From Aminobacterium sp. MB27-C1 (GTDB taxonomy: Bacteria > Synergistota > Synergistia > Synergistales > Aminobacteriaceae), in NCBI RefSeq assembly GCF_030908405.1, contig NZ_CP133089.1, positions 1,364,001 through 1,428,000 on the forward strand: a stretch of DNA of 64,000 nucleotides, read 5' to 3'. The number at the start of each line of letters is the position of its first letter. Position 1 is the stretch's first letter. Below are positions 16,092 through 25,174 of this stretch, piece by piece. The notes beneath the pieces were generated by a model that saw nothing but the letters and a program-made list of their open reading frames with translations, searched no databases and was not told the DNA's origin. Both the position numbers and the translations under genes were made by a program.

Positions 16092-18500
16092 TTAGCGAAG
16101 GACATATCCTTTCGCAGCCATTTCTTCCCGTACTTTATTGTGGACTGTATCAACCTCTTCATCACTAAGTGTTCGATGAGCATCCCTATATGTAAGTGAA
16201 AACGCAAGACTACGGGATCCCTCGGGAACACCCTTTCCGGTGTAAACATCAAAAAGGCGAATATTCCATAGCAAAGAACCCGCTGCGCTGCGTAGTTCTT
16301 CCTCAACAATCTCTGCATTTTTGTTAATAGCAACTAACAAAGAAATATCTCTATTTACACCTGGATACGGCGAATTCTCCTTGAACGAAGGCATATTTTC
16401 TTTGATGAGAGGTTCCAGAGATAACTCAAAAGCGAACAAAGGAGCCCCCATATCAAGTTCTTTTTCAAGAGAGGGTTTAAGGCGTACAAAATACCCTATT
16501 TTTTTATCTTCCATGTATATATCCGCGCTCTGGCCAGAATGAGCAAAAGGTTCTGTGCTAGTCATAAAGGTACAGTGCGCTCCTCTACTCTGGAGAATTG
16601 CTTCTAAATCGCTTTTTACAGACATAAAATCTTCAATGAGACTTTCTTTGTATATATTTCGAGTATCGCGACCTGGATAGACAAGACCTGCCATTTTTTC
16701 AATCTCGCGCACTCCACTTTCAGACTCTGAATCTCGTATAAATACTCTTCCCAACTCAAAGATACGAATAGCATCTCTCCATCCTGAACGTAAAGAAGAC
16801 GCAAGAGCATTCAACAAACCAGGCAACATCAATGTTCGCATTGCCGAAAGGTCTACGCTCAAGGGGTTTGAAAGTACAAAAGGATGAGCCCGCTCATCGT
16901 CTTCAGAGAGCCGTAAAAGATTGACAAAGGAAGGAGGAAGGAAAGAGTAAGTTATAACCTCAACATACCCTCTTGCTAAAGCAAGCTGGCGTAGGTCAGC
17001 CTGTAGTTCAGTCCATTCTCCAACAGTTCCGGCGTGGCTCATTTTTTGAGGAAGGCGACTCGGCATGTCATTATATCCCCGTATTCGCGCAACTTCTTCC
17101 ACAATGTCTTCTTCAATATCGATATCTGGTCTATAGGAAGGGATCTTAAACCATCGGGTTGAAGATTCTTTCTTTTGTGTTAATTCATATATTCCAAGAC
17201 GTCCCAAGATGTTTGAAGCTTCGTCCAGATCATCCCATAACAATATTCTTTGAAGCTTTTCCTTTGTCAAACGCACTTCTTTTTGGGCAAGAGTTCCAGA
17301 TGTTGCCTCTAAAACATTCCAATCTACTGTTGCAACTCCCCATTCTTGCAGTAAACCAAGAACAAAAGCCATTGCAGGATAGACTAATTCAGGATCTACT
17401 CCCCGTGCGTATCTAAAAGAAGCTTCACTGTTTAAACCTAAACGACGCGATGTTCTGCTAACACGAACAGCATCAAAATTAGCACTCTCTATAACAACAT
17501 TCTTTGTGGTCTCGCATATTTCGGTATTTTCTCCACCCATTACACCAGCCAGTGCGATAGGAGTCCCCTTACTTGTAATAAGTATATCCAAAGGATCAAG
17601 AAGCCTTTCCTTGCTGTCAAGCGTCACCATTTTTTCCCCTTGTTTTGCGGAACGAACAGTAATTTCACGATCAGGTAGTCTATCAAGGTCAAAGGCATGG
17701 AGAGGCTGCCCCATCAAAAGCATGGTCAAGTTAGTTGCATCAACTATATTTGAAATCGGACGCATCCCCATAAGAGACAATAAAATACGCACAGGCAAAG
17801 GCGAAGGCTGAATTTTTACATCAGTTGCAAGCCCTAATAAATAACGCTGGCACCCTTCATCTTCCAAAGAAATATTTCTGAAATCTACGGGCCAAACATT
17901 TCCTTCTTCTGGGCGATTCTTTAAATTTTTTCTGCCGACAGCATCTGGGAAAAGAGCATATATCTCGCGAGCTATACCAAGTGCACTCAACAAATCGCCT
18001 CTGTTCGGCGTAATAGAAATGTCAAGAACAGCATCATCTAAACGTAAGTATTTCTTTACATCCTGCCCAACAGGAGCATCTGCAGGAAGACGTAAAATTC
18101 CATACTCATCAGCGATGTCAGGAAGACCTATTTCATCAGCAGAAAGCATCATCCCTTCGCTCATAATTCCTTCAAAATCCTTTTTACCAAGGACTGTTCC
18201 ATCAAAAAGAATTGCTTCAGGTGGAGCATAGGGGACAATATCTCCCGCTTTCAAATTGGTTGCAGCTGTAACGCATATAGCCTTCTCTTTGCCATAATTA
18301 AGAGATGCAACCCAAAGAGAATCTTTATGAGGATGCTGTTCTAGTGAATCGATTCGCGCGACATAAACACCAGACAACTTTTCACATGGACGCGTTATTC
18401 CCTCTACTTCACACCCTGTAAGAGTCAGCTTTTCTGCTACTTCTTCAAGAGATGCCGGAATAGAGACGAGACTATTTAACCAATTCCACGACATTAACAT
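16092..18500 (-). CDS. pheT: Phenylalanyl-tRNA synthetase beta subunit
   Basis: Large subunit of the alpha2-beta2 enzyme. Domains in order: N-terminal tRNA-binding OB domain (about 40-150), B3/4 editing domain (about 200-390), B5 (about 405-480), the catalytic-like core, and a C-terminal FDX-ACB anticodon domain (about 705-800, including YPGVNRDISLLV). 802 residues. The ATG at 18500 has GGGGAG 9 bases upstream and overlaps the pheS stop. Confidence 0.97.
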   Translation of the reverse strand: MLMSWNWLNSLVSIPASLEEVAEKLTLTGCEVEGITRPCEKLSGVYVARIDSLEQHPHKDSLWVASLNYGKEKAICVTAATNLKAGDIVPYAPPEAILFDGTVLGKKDFEGIMSEGMMLSADEIGLPDIADEYGILRLPADAPVGQDVKKYLRLDDAVLDISITPNRGDLLSALGIAREIYALFPDAVGRKNLKNRPEEGNVWPVDFRNISLEDEGCQRYLLGLATDVKIQPSPLPVRILLSLMGMRPISNIVDATNLTMLLMGQPLHAFDLDRLPDREITVRSAKQGEKMVTLDSKERLLDPLDILITSKGTPIALAGVMGGENTEICETTKNVVIESANFDAVRVSRTSRRLGLNSEASFRYARGVDPELVYPAMAFVLGLLQEWGVATVDWNVLEATSGTLAQKEVRLTKEKLQRILLWDDLDEASNILGRLGIYELTQKKESSTRWFKIPSYRPDIDIEEDIVEEVARIRGYNDMPSRLPQKMSHAGTVGEWTELQADLRQLALARGYVEVITYSFLPPSFVNLLRLSEDDERAHPFVLSNPLSVDLSAMRTLMLPGLLNALASSLRSGWRDAIRIFELGRVFIRDSESESGVREIEKMAGLVYPGRDTRNIYKESLIEDFMSVKSDLEAILQSRGAHCTFMTSTEPFAHSGQSADIYMEDKKIGYFVRLKPSLEKELDMGAPLFAFELSLEPLIKENMPSFKENSPYPGVNRDISLLVAINKNAEIVEEELRSAAGSLLWNIRLFDVYTGKGVPEGSRSLAFSLTYRDAHRTLSDEEVDTVHNKVREEMAAKGYVLR

Positions 18501-19540
18501 GATTTGCCACTCCCCGAAAGAAGATAGGGAACATTCCCTTCAAAAAGAACACGAAGGTCAGTCAGCTTATATTTCAATAGAGCAAGTCGATCTAACCCCA
18601 TTCCCCACGCAAAACCATTGTAAACATGGGGATCTATGCCTCCAGCCTTCAGTACGTTGGGATGAATCATCCCCAACCCGCCTATTTCTAACCAGCCAGT
18701 CCCTTTACATATACGACAATGGGGATTTTTGCCTGAACACTCAACACATTCGACATCAAGCTCCAAAGAAGGTTCAGTAAAGGGGAAATAACTCGCACGA
18801 TAACGTGTTTTCAAAGGACGGCCAAAGATACTATTAACTAATACTTCAAGGCATCCCTTCAAATCAGCGACAGCAATATCCTTGTCAACCAACAAGCCCT
18901 CCAATTGATGGAACATGGGGGAATGAGTAGGATCACTGTCACGTCTATAGACCTTTCCTGGGCATACAATTCTCAATGGTGCTCCATATTTGAGCATAGA
19001 GCGAACCTGAACTGGAGATGTATGCGTTCTAAGCAAATGTTTTTCGTCAAAATAGAACGTATCCTGCATATCTCGTGCTGGGTGGAAAGACGGAATATTA
19101 AGAGCTTCAAAATTATGGAAATCGTCTTCTATTTCAGGACCTAAAGCAACAGAAAACCCTAAGCCTGTTAAAATTTTTATAACATCCATCGTAACCTGAG
19201 TTACAGGATGAAAGGCTCCCCAATTTCTGCCACGAGACGGAAGAGTAACGTCGATCATTTCTTTCTGCTCTTCAGCTATCCACTCTTGCTCTTCAAAAAA
19301 TCTTTTACGGGACAAAAGCTGATTTTCTATATCATCCCGCAGCTGGTTAACCAACTGCCCTATTTCAGGCCTTTTCTCAGAAGGGAGTGAACCCAACATC
19401 TTCAGAAGAGACGTTACTTTACCTTTTTTGCCAAGGAACTGTACTTTCAGTTCCTGTATTTCGTCTACAGAACAAATGTTATCAAGCTTAGCTAAAAATT
19501 CTGTACGACAACTTTCTATGTTATTGTGAACTTCACTCAC
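18494..19540 (-). CDS. pheS: Phenylalanyl-tRNA synthetase alpha subunit
   Basis: Catalytic subunit of class II PheRS: N-terminal coiled coil (about 1-85), then the aminoacylation core with HPVTQVTMDV, the motif-2 region RIVCPGKVYRRDSDPTHSP and motif 3 GMGLDRLALLKY. A four-cysteine cluster (CVEC near 267-270, CRIC near 277-280) resembles the zinc-binding insertion of some bacterial PheS. 348 residues. Overlaps trkA upstream (ATGA) and pheT downstream. Confidence 0.97.
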   Translation of the reverse strand: MSEVHNNIESCRTEFLAKLDNICSVDEIQELKVQFLGKKGKVTSLLKMLGSLPSEKRPEIGQLVNQLRDDIENQLLSRKRFFEEQEWIAEEQKEMIDVTLPSRGRNWGAFHPVTQVTMDVIKILTGLGFSVALGPEIEDDFHNFEALNIPSFHPARDMQDTFYFDEKHLLRTHTSPVQVRSMLKYGAPLRIVCPGKVYRRDSDPTHSPMFHQLEGLLVDKDIAVADLKGCLEVLVNSIFGRPLKTRYRASYFPFTEPSLELDVECVECSGKNPHCRICKGTGWLEIGGLGMIHPNVLKAGGIDPHVYNGFAWGMGLDRLALLKYKLTDLRVLFEGNVPYLLSGSGKSC

Positions 19541-20232
19541 GCTCCATTACCCTCCCTTTCGCGCTCTTCATCTATAGCTTCTAAAAGAGTGTCTAAATCG
19601 TTCTTTTTACCAGCAATAAGAAGGCGATCATCTTTATTGATAACTGTATCTGCCGATGGTAAAAATCTTGAACCTTTTCTATCGAAAAGCAAGACCATAG
19701 CATTATATTTTTTTCGAAAATCAAGTTCTACAAGGGTTTTCCCTACCATCTCTGATAAAGGCGAAATTTCACCTACGAGATAATCTCCCCCAGGGAGCTG
19801 CGAAAAACTTGAAAGCCATGGATGAACAAATTGCTCTGCAACTCTCTGCCCCATGTCTCTTTCAGGGAAGATAACCCGATGTGCACCAACGCGAGATAAA
19901 ACCCTTGCATGAAGGGCCGTTTGTGCCCTCGCGACGACTAAAGGGATGTTAAACCCCTTTATTATAGTCGTTGCTAAGATACTTGCTTCAATATTTTCAC
20001 CAATAGTAACAACTGCTATGTCTGCCTCTTTCGCTCCGACTTTTATAAGAGCATCTTCATCTGTGGCATCAAGCTGGGCTGCCAAGTCTATAATTTCAGC
20101 TACCTCTTCAACTTTTGTAGCATCTGCATCAACGCCTACAACATACTGATTCATCGCTGCTAGTTTTTCGCATAATGAAAGTCCGAAACGTCCTAAACCA
20201 ACTATAAGAATCATCTTTCGTTTCTCAGCCAT
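19537..20232 (-). CDS. trkA: Trk/Ktr potassium uptake regulatory protein (RCK type)
   Basis: Cytoplasmic ring-forming gating subunit of a K+ channel-like transporter. The N-terminal RCK_N Rossmann domain (about 8-135) has GLGRFG and the acidic ribose-binding end VVGVDAD; the C-terminal RCK_C domain (about 145-225) follows. 231 residues means a single RCK pair as in KtrA, half the length of E. coli TrkA. It follows the trkH-like gene by 12 bases, its membrane partner. Confidence 0.92.
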   Translation of the reverse strand: MAEKRKMILIVGLGRFGLSLCEKLAAMNQYVVGVDADATKVEEVAEIIDLAAQLDATDEDALIKVGAKEADIAVVTIGENIEASILATTIIKGFNIPLVVARAQTALHARVLSRVGAHRVIFPERDMGQRVAEQFVHPWLSSFSQLPGGDYLVGEISPLSEMVGKTLVELDFRKKYNAMVLLFDRKGSRFLPSADTVINKDDRLLIAGKKNDLDTLLEAIDEEREREGNGA

Positions 20233-20244
20233 TTAAAAAGCCCC

Positions 20245-21564
20245 CTAGCCTACGGGAATATTCGTCGTAGCATAATTCACATTATCCCGTGTTTCACGAC
20301 TAATCATTCCATACATGAATGTTAAAATACCAACACGCCCCCAAAACATCAACAAAATCATGATAATCTTACCTGCCGATGAAAGAGACGAAGTAATGCC
20401 CAAAGACAGCCCCACCGTACCCATTGCCGAAAAAGCCTCAAAAATTAAGGCTCGAAAAGGAAGCTCTTCTGTGAAAGATAATAACACTATACAAAAAAGA
20501 ACAGTACTTACATAAAGAAGCGTCATAGAAAGTGCACGACGCACATTATCAAAAGGAATATTTCTATTAGCAAAGACGATACGCCCCCTCCCCTTCATTT
20601 CAGAAAACGTAGAGAGAATCAACAGGGCAAAAGTTGTCGTTTTAATTCCACCACCTGTAGAACCAGGAGAAGCACCAATAATCATAAGCAAACATGTAAT
20701 AAAGATGCCTAACGCTGAAAACCGAGACGTCTGTATTGTATCGAAACCAGCTGTACGGGGCGTCACACTCTGGAAAAGGGCGTTCCATACCTTCAAAACA
20801 GGCGGAAGGTCTTTAAAGGCTCCATTCCAATCTGAAATAAGGAAAAGAAGTAAACCTCCCCCAATGAGACTGGCCGTTACCTTTATTACAAGTTTACAAT
20901 GAGGAGAAAGAGTATCTCGTCGAAGTACGTATCGGCCAATACCGGAAAGGACCAAGAAACCGGCTCCACCAGAAACGATAAGAGCCATAATAGTTGCAGG
21001 AACCCAAAAAGTAGAAGCATACCCCTCTAAACTTGTAGAAAAAGGGGAAAAACCAGCATTACAAAAAGCACTTATACTATGAAATAAAGCCAAATACAAC
21101 GCTTTTAAGGGGGGAAAGTCTCGAACAAAGGCAATAAACAAAGGCACCATCCCTATTCCCTCAATAATAACAGTCATTTTAAGAATACGCATAAGAAGAC
21201 GAACAGCTCCCGCAGGAGTATCGAGCCCCAGTCCTCCTGCGAAAAGAAGACGTTGACGTATTCCTATTTTTTGACGCAACAGCAGCAACAGCGTAGTTGT
21301 CGCCGTCATAACACCAAGCCCACCCAGCTGGATAAGAGCCAGAACTACCCCTTGGGACATCAAGCACAAATCTTTACCTGTATCAACAACAGAAAGTCCC
21401 GTTACGCAGAGCGCTGAAGTGGCAGTAAAGAAAGAATCGACCCATGAAAGAGGTTGACCTGCCGCAAAATTAAATGACCATATAAGGAAGGTTCCTACCA
21501 CTATAAGCGATAGGAACCCCCCTACGATGGTCCTCTCTACTTTGAGAGAACTATATGTTTTCAA
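20245..21564 (-). CDS. trkH: Trk/Ktr potassium uptake membrane subunit
   Basis: K+ translocating subunit with four M1-P-M2 repeats. All four pore-loop filters are visible: ALCVTGLS, SAFCNAGFS, TPRTAGFD and SAMGTVGLS. 439 residues is closer to KtrB than to TrkH. Start TTG at 21564 with an AGGA site, 2 bases after the rplT stop, so translation is probably coupled to L20. Together with trkA it forms a complete system inserted between ribosomal-protein and pheST genes. Confidence 0.92.
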   Translation of the reverse strand: MKTYSSLKVERTIVGGFLSLIVVGTFLIWSFNFAAGQPLSWVDSFFTATSALCVTGLSVVDTGKDLCLMSQGVVLALIQLGGLGVMTATTTLLLLLRQKIGIRQRLLFAGGLGLDTPAGAVRLLMRILKMTVIIEGIGMVPLFIAFVRDFPPLKALYLALFHSISAFCNAGFSPFSTSLEGYASTFWVPATIMALIVSGGAGFLVLSGIGRYVLRRDTLSPHCKLVIKVTASLIGGGLLLFLISDWNGAFKDLPPVLKVWNALFQSVTPRTAGFDTIQTSRFSALGIFITCLLMIIGASPGSTGGGIKTTTFALLILSTFSEMKGRGRIVFANRNIPFDNVRRALSMTLLYVSTVLFCIVLLSFTEELPFRALIFEAFSAMGTVGLSLGITSSLSSAGKIIMILLMFWGRVGILTFMYGMISRETRDNVNYATTNIPVG

Positions 21565-21566
21565 AA

Positions 21567-21926
21567 TTATTGTCCTAACGCATTACGGGCTTTTTCAACC
21601 AACTTGACAAAGGCCGGCATATCGTTAATGGCCAGTTCAGAAAGCATTTTTCTATTAATGCTTATTCCAGATTTCTTAAGCCCATCAATCAATGCACTGT
21701 AACTCATTCCCTGAGCCCGTGCTGCTGCATTTATACGGGTAATCCACAAACGCCGGAAATCTCTTTTCTTTAACTTGCGGTCATCGTAAGCACGGGAAAG
21801 AGATTTAAGAAAAGCCTCTCTAGCTCTTCTGTAAACATTCTTTTTTCTACCCCAATAACCTTTGGTAATAGAAAAAAGTTTCTTTCTTTTTTTATTACTA
21901 ATGCTACCACCCTTAACACGAGGCAT
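21567..21926 (-). CDS. rplT: 50S ribosomal protein L20
   Basis: 119 residues with the basic N-terminal extension (KKRKKLFSITKGYWGRKKN) and globular C-terminus of L20. Besides its assembly role, L20 represses its own operon (infC-rpmI-rplT) in bacteria with a mimic site in the mRNA. The operon context here is the canonical one. Confidence 0.98.
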   Translation of the reverse strand: MPRVKGGSISNKKRKKLFSITKGYWGRKKNVYRRAREAFLKSLSRAYDDRKLKKRDFRRLWITRINAAARAQGMSYSALIDGLKKSGISINRKMLSELAINDMPAFVKLVEKARNALGQ

Positions 21927-21981
21927 AGCATGTCACCTCTTTCAATATTAATTTTCTCAAGCTTATGAAGAAAACTTCACC

Positions 21982-22179
21982 CTAAGCATAGGGAAGTAGC
22001 TTTTTCAAATCTTCAGATCTAGCTTTTGATACACATCCAGACTTTTTAAGACGACGAAGACGACTCTGACTTTTTCCTGTCAAAAGATGTCCCCTTCCAT
22101 TTTTTCTGTAACTAAACTTCCCTGTACCTGTGGAAGAGAACCTTTTTTTGGCTCCAGAATGAGATTTCAATTTAGGCAT
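21982..22179 (-). CDS. rpmI: 50S ribosomal protein L35
   Basis: 65 residues starting MPKLKSHSGAKKRF, the family start. The ATG at 22179 has a GGGAGGG site, so the longer frame upstream is not used. Middle gene of infC-rpmI-rplT. Confidence 0.97.
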   Translation of the reverse strand: MPKLKSHSGAKKRFSSTGTGKFSYRKNGRGHLLTGKSQSRLRRLKKSGCVSKARSEDLKKLLPYA

Positions 22180-22243
22180 TGCAATACCCTCCCTTCCTGC
22201 AAATATATTCATACTTCAACAAAAGGGATGTGCAGTAAGAATG

Positions 22244-22816
22244 CTACTTTGACTGTTCAACATCCTTTTGATTCTGTTTACCTGTTGTTTTTGTGGGACT
22301 AAGAGGTGTGAGCATAATTCGCATATAACGGCCTTCCATGCGAGGTTCTCCCTCACTTTTGCCTACGGCTTCGACATCACGAACAACTCTCCCAATAACT
22401 TCTCGTCCTTTATCAAGGAAAGCCATCTCGCGGCCTCTAAAAAACACTGACACCTTTACACGATGTCCAGCCTTCAGGAAATTTATAATTGCCTTTACCT
22501 TGAAGTTATAATCATGCTCATCAATTTTAGGACGCATCTTCATTTCTTTTAATGTCTGACCCTTTTGTTTCTTTCGTGCATCCTTTTCTTTCTTTTGCAA
22601 CTGATAACGATATTTACCGTAATCCATAATACGGCAAACAGGCACTCTTGCCTGAGGAGCTACCTCAACAAGATCAAGAGCTCGCTCTTCAGCTGATTTC
22701 AAAGCTTCCTCTATTTTGGTTATACCAACTTTGACTCCGTTTTCGTCAATTAGCAATACTTCACTTACAGTAATTTCCTCATTGACGCGGGGTTCCCCTT
22801 CTTCTCTTTTGGCTAT
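22244..22816 (-). CDS. infC: Translation initiation factor IF-3, AUA start codon
   Basis: IF-3 proofreads start codons and prevents subunit joining. The family N-terminus (PRVNEEITVSEVLLIDENG) extends upstream of the first ordinary start (TTG at 22756). Reading back in frame, the only codon correctly spaced after GGAGGTGAAG (22821-22830) is ATA at 22814-22816, giving 190 residues. A rare non-AUG start is typical of infC (AUU in E. coli and others) and lets IF-3 repress its own translation. An ATG at 22830-22832 is out of frame. Seen: both IF-3 domains and the linker with KMRPKIDEHDYNFK. A transcription terminator lies inside its leader. Confidence 0.93.
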   Translation of the reverse strand: MAKREEGEPRVNEEITVSEVLLIDENGVKVGITKIEEALKSAEERALDLVEVAPQARVPVCRIMDYGKYRYQLQKKEKDARKKQKGQTLKEMKMRPKIDEHDYNFKVKAIINFLKAGHRVKVSVFFRGREMAFLDKGREVIGRVVRDVEAVGKSEGEPRMEGRYMRIMLTPLSPTKTTGKQNQKDVEQSK

Positions 22817-22968
22817 AACCCTTCACCTCCATGTTTAAATATAAAAAAGGGCCGATGAATATCACCGGCCCTCATACAGACAAACAAAAACTCTCTTCGA
22901 GTTTTTCTACATCAACCAGACAACAACTTTATGCGTCGTCAGGTGAGAGGGCGGTCCTCTACTTGAAC
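22817..22968 (-). promoter_or_regulatory. Structured leader of the infC operon, candidate L20-type attenuator
   Basis: From the predicted start near 22968 the leader can form: an imperfect GACGAC/GTTGTC helix (around 22918-22940); a perfect AAAAACTC-GAAGA-GAGTTTTT hairpin (22886-22906); and a true terminator hairpin (22849-22871) with U-run, before the infC ribosome site. This layout fits transcription attenuation of infC-rpmI-rplT, which L20 does in Bacillus. I cannot match it to the known L20 leader consensus by eye. Confidence 0.6.
22843..22871 (-). terminator. Terminator hairpin inside the infC leader
   Basis: Minus-strand stem GGGCCGGTGA / TCATCGGCCC (10 bp, one G-U, 3-base loop) followed by six T, then infC's Shine-Dalgarno 12 bases later. 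Being downstream of the infC promoter, it is an attenuator rather than the end of thrS transcription alone. Confidence 0.85.
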
Positions 22969-22974
22969 TTAGAA

Positions 22975-23003
22975 ACTATATCACAGCTATAAAAATATGG
23001 CAA
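22975..23003 (-). promoter_or_regulatory. Promoter of the infC operon
   Basis: TTGCCA (22998-23003), 17 bases, TATAGT (22975-22980) on the minus strand, in the gap just after the thrS stop codon. Confidence 0.75.
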
Positions 23004-23006
23004 TTA

Positions 23007-24908
23007 CTACTTGCATATAAGCGGATTAAACTCTTCTTCCAAAACTTTTACAAAATCATTTATTGACATGGCGCCAAGGTCTCCCTTGCTACGATCTCGA
23101 GGAGCAACCTGCTTGCTAGAAGCTTCCTTTTCTCCTAATACAACCATATAAGGAATCTTCTGAATCTGAGCATCCCGAATTTTCTTGCCCAGTTTTTCAT
23201 CTCGGCAATCAATTTCCACTCTAACTCCGTGGGTGGCCAACTCGGTTTTTACTTCGTTGGCATACTCAAAGAAGTCTTCTGAAATAGGAAGCAAACGGAC
23301 TTGAATTGGTGCTAGCCAGTATGGGAATGCTCCTGCAAATTGCTCTATAAGAATGCCAAAGAAACGCTCCAAACTTCCTAAAATTGTTCTATGAAGCATA
23401 ACCGGCCTATGTTCTTTCCCATCTGCACCTACGTATGAAAGGTCAAATTTCTCAGGCATCTGGAAATCCAATTGTATGGTGCCACACTGCCATGTTCGGC
23501 CTATGCAATCCTCAAGGTGAAAATCAATTTTAGGTCCGTAAAATGCACCGTCACCAGGATTAACGCGATATTCCATATTGGTTTCTTCCAAGGCTTCTTT
23601 CAACGCCCTTTCAGCTATATTCCATTGCTCTTCCGAGCCCATAGAATCTTCAGGACGTGTTGAAAGTTCCATTGTATATTTAAAACCAAAAACATCTCTA
23701 TAAATATACTGGCAAAGACGCATAATCCCCTTGATTTCATCTTTCACCTGTTCAGGAGTGCAATAAAGATGGGCATCGTCCTGGGTAAAGCACCGGACTC
23801 TCATTAAGCCATGAAGTACTCCAGAACGTTCATGTCTATGAACAGTTCCCAACTCAGCCATACGAAGAGGTAAATCTCTATAGCTTCGAATCTGACTCTT
23901 ATACACAAGTATACCGCCAGGACAATTCATGGGTTTAATGGCAAAAGGCATTTCATCTATCTCTGTAAAGTACATATTATCGCGATAGTGATCCCAATGT
24001 CCGGAACGAATCCACAAACTACGGTCAAGAATAAGAGGCGTACGTATTTCACAATAGCCATTTTTCTCGTGCACTTGTCGCCAGAATTCGGTCAGTTTGT
24101 TCAATATGACCATCCCTTTAGGATGGAAAAATGGGAAGCCAGGGCCTTCCGGCTGTAGACTAAAAAGATCAAGTTCTTTTCCTATTTTACGGTGATCTCT
24201 ATTCTTAGCCTCTTCAAGCATCGTTATATATTGCTTGAGCGATTCTTCATCTGCAAAGGCTGTTCCGTAGACACGGGTTAACATAATATTTTTCTCGCTG
24301 CCTCTCCAATAGGCTCCCGCTACGGAAAGAAGTTTGAAGTATTTTATCCATGATGTATTAGGGACATGGGGCCCTCGGCAAAGATCTACATAATCTCCCT
24401 GTTTATATAAGCTTACAGTAGAGTCTTCAATTTCTTTGATAAGCTCAACTTTATACTTTTCTCCTCGTTCCTCGAAAAAACGTATTGCATCTTCTTTACT
24501 TAAAACTTCACGTTCTATAGGGAAAGCTCGTTTAGTTAACCGTTTCATTTCTTTCTCTATTTTGGGCAATACATCTTCAGATATGGGTTCAGGAAGTTCC
24601 ATATCGTAATAGAAACCATTCTTGATTGCCGGGCCTATGCCAAAATGCGTCTCAGGAAAAATAGACTGGAAAGCTTGAGCCATTAAATGAGCTGTTGAAT
24701 GGCGTATGATCTCCAAACCTTCCTCACTCGCTCCATCCACTGATTCCAAGAGTCCACTTTCGGCAATATCAGCTGAAAGGTCTACAAGACGTCCATTGAT
24801 CTTCGCAGCAACCGCGCCTTTGTTCATGTCCCAGCGTTTTAAGATGTCCAGCACTTTACCGTCTTCAACTTCTACTACACTTCCACTGGTACTTTTGAGT
24901 TCGAACAT
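23007..24908 (-). CDS. thrS: Threonyl-tRNA synthetase
   Basis: Class II synthetase with the full bacterial layout: TGS domain (1-60), editing domain with HSTAHLMAQAF (zinc/catalytic His) and a second CRGPH motif, the catalytic core with MNCPGG and FTQDDAHLYC, and the anticodon-binding domain (about 530-630). 633 residues. The ATG at 24908 is chosen for GAGGGAGGGG upstream and because the TGS domain starts there; the longer frame runs into the T-box terminator. Confidence 0.98.
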   Translation of the reverse strand: MFELKSTSGSVVEVEDGKVLDILKRWDMNKGAVAAKINGRLVDLSADIAESGLLESVDGASEEGLEIIRHSTAHLMAQAFQSIFPETHFGIGPAIKNGFYYDMELPEPISEDVLPKIEKEMKRLTKRAFPIEREVLSKEDAIRFFEERGEKYKVELIKEIEDSTVSLYKQGDYVDLCRGPHVPNTSWIKYFKLLSVAGAYWRGSEKNIMLTRVYGTAFADEESLKQYITMLEEAKNRDHRKIGKELDLFSLQPEGPGFPFFHPKGMVILNKLTEFWRQVHEKNGYCEIRTPLILDRSLWIRSGHWDHYRDNMYFTEIDEMPFAIKPMNCPGGILVYKSQIRSYRDLPLRMAELGTVHRHERSGVLHGLMRVRCFTQDDAHLYCTPEQVKDEIKGIMRLCQYIYRDVFGFKYTMELSTRPEDSMGSEEQWNIAERALKEALEETNMEYRVNPGDGAFYGPKIDFHLEDCIGRTWQCGTIQLDFQMPEKFDLSYVGADGKEHRPVMLHRTILGSLERFFGILIEQFAGAFPYWLAPIQVRLLPISEDFFEYANEVKTELATHGVRVEIDCRDEKLGKKIRDAQIQKIPYMVVLGEKEASSKQVAPRDRSKGDLGAMSINDFVKVLEEEFNPLICK

Positions 24909-25168
24909 ACGTACCCCTCCCTCAAAAAAATAATGCCCACACTTCTCCTTCTGGAGACGATGTGGGCTTAATCGCGGTTCCACTCCAGTTCCAGCTATAC
25001 AACAAGCTGGCCCTCTGTGCGCAATAAGGTGCGCTCCCTGCCATCGGCTCAGGGGTGGTCTTCACTCTACTCTGCTGTAAAAGGTTTTCAGCCAATGACC
25101 TTTATTCTCTGTCCAGCAACGATAAAGCTACTCTTCCCTTCATAGCCTTATATTCAACTTCCTGTATT
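24909..25168 (-). promoter_or_regulatory. T-box riboswitch leader of thrS
   Basis: T-boxes sense uncharged tRNA by pairing with its anticodon and its CCA end. Seen in order on the transcript: a long stem I region from about 25165 with AGTA and GAAAACC elements; candidate threonine specifier ACC (25057-25059, or the adjacent ACC at 25054-25056) after GTGAAG; the conserved T-box core GTGGAACCGCG (24973-24983), whose UGGN pairs with the tRNA end; then a terminator hairpin. It fills the whole gene-free stretch between dut and thrS. The synthetase downstream and an ACC triplet agree on threonine. Confidence 0.92.
24924..24967 (-). terminator. T-box-controlled terminator ahead of thrS
   Basis: Stem GCCCACA / TGTGGGC extended by TCTCC / GGAGA with an AGAA loop, followed by ATTATTTTTTT. 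Its 5' arm would be in competition with the T-box antiterminator just upstream. Confidence 0.9.
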
Positions 25169-25174
25169 GGCGAT

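Noticed and set aside
22886-22906. AAAAACTC-GAAGA-GAGTTTTT as a thrS terminator
   Set aside because: It lies downstream of the infC promoter, and the stronger terminator follows at 22849; it is better treated as part of the infC leader.
24909-24983. N-terminal extension of ThrS
   Set aside because: It would translate the T-box terminator; the TGS domain begins at the ATG at 24908.
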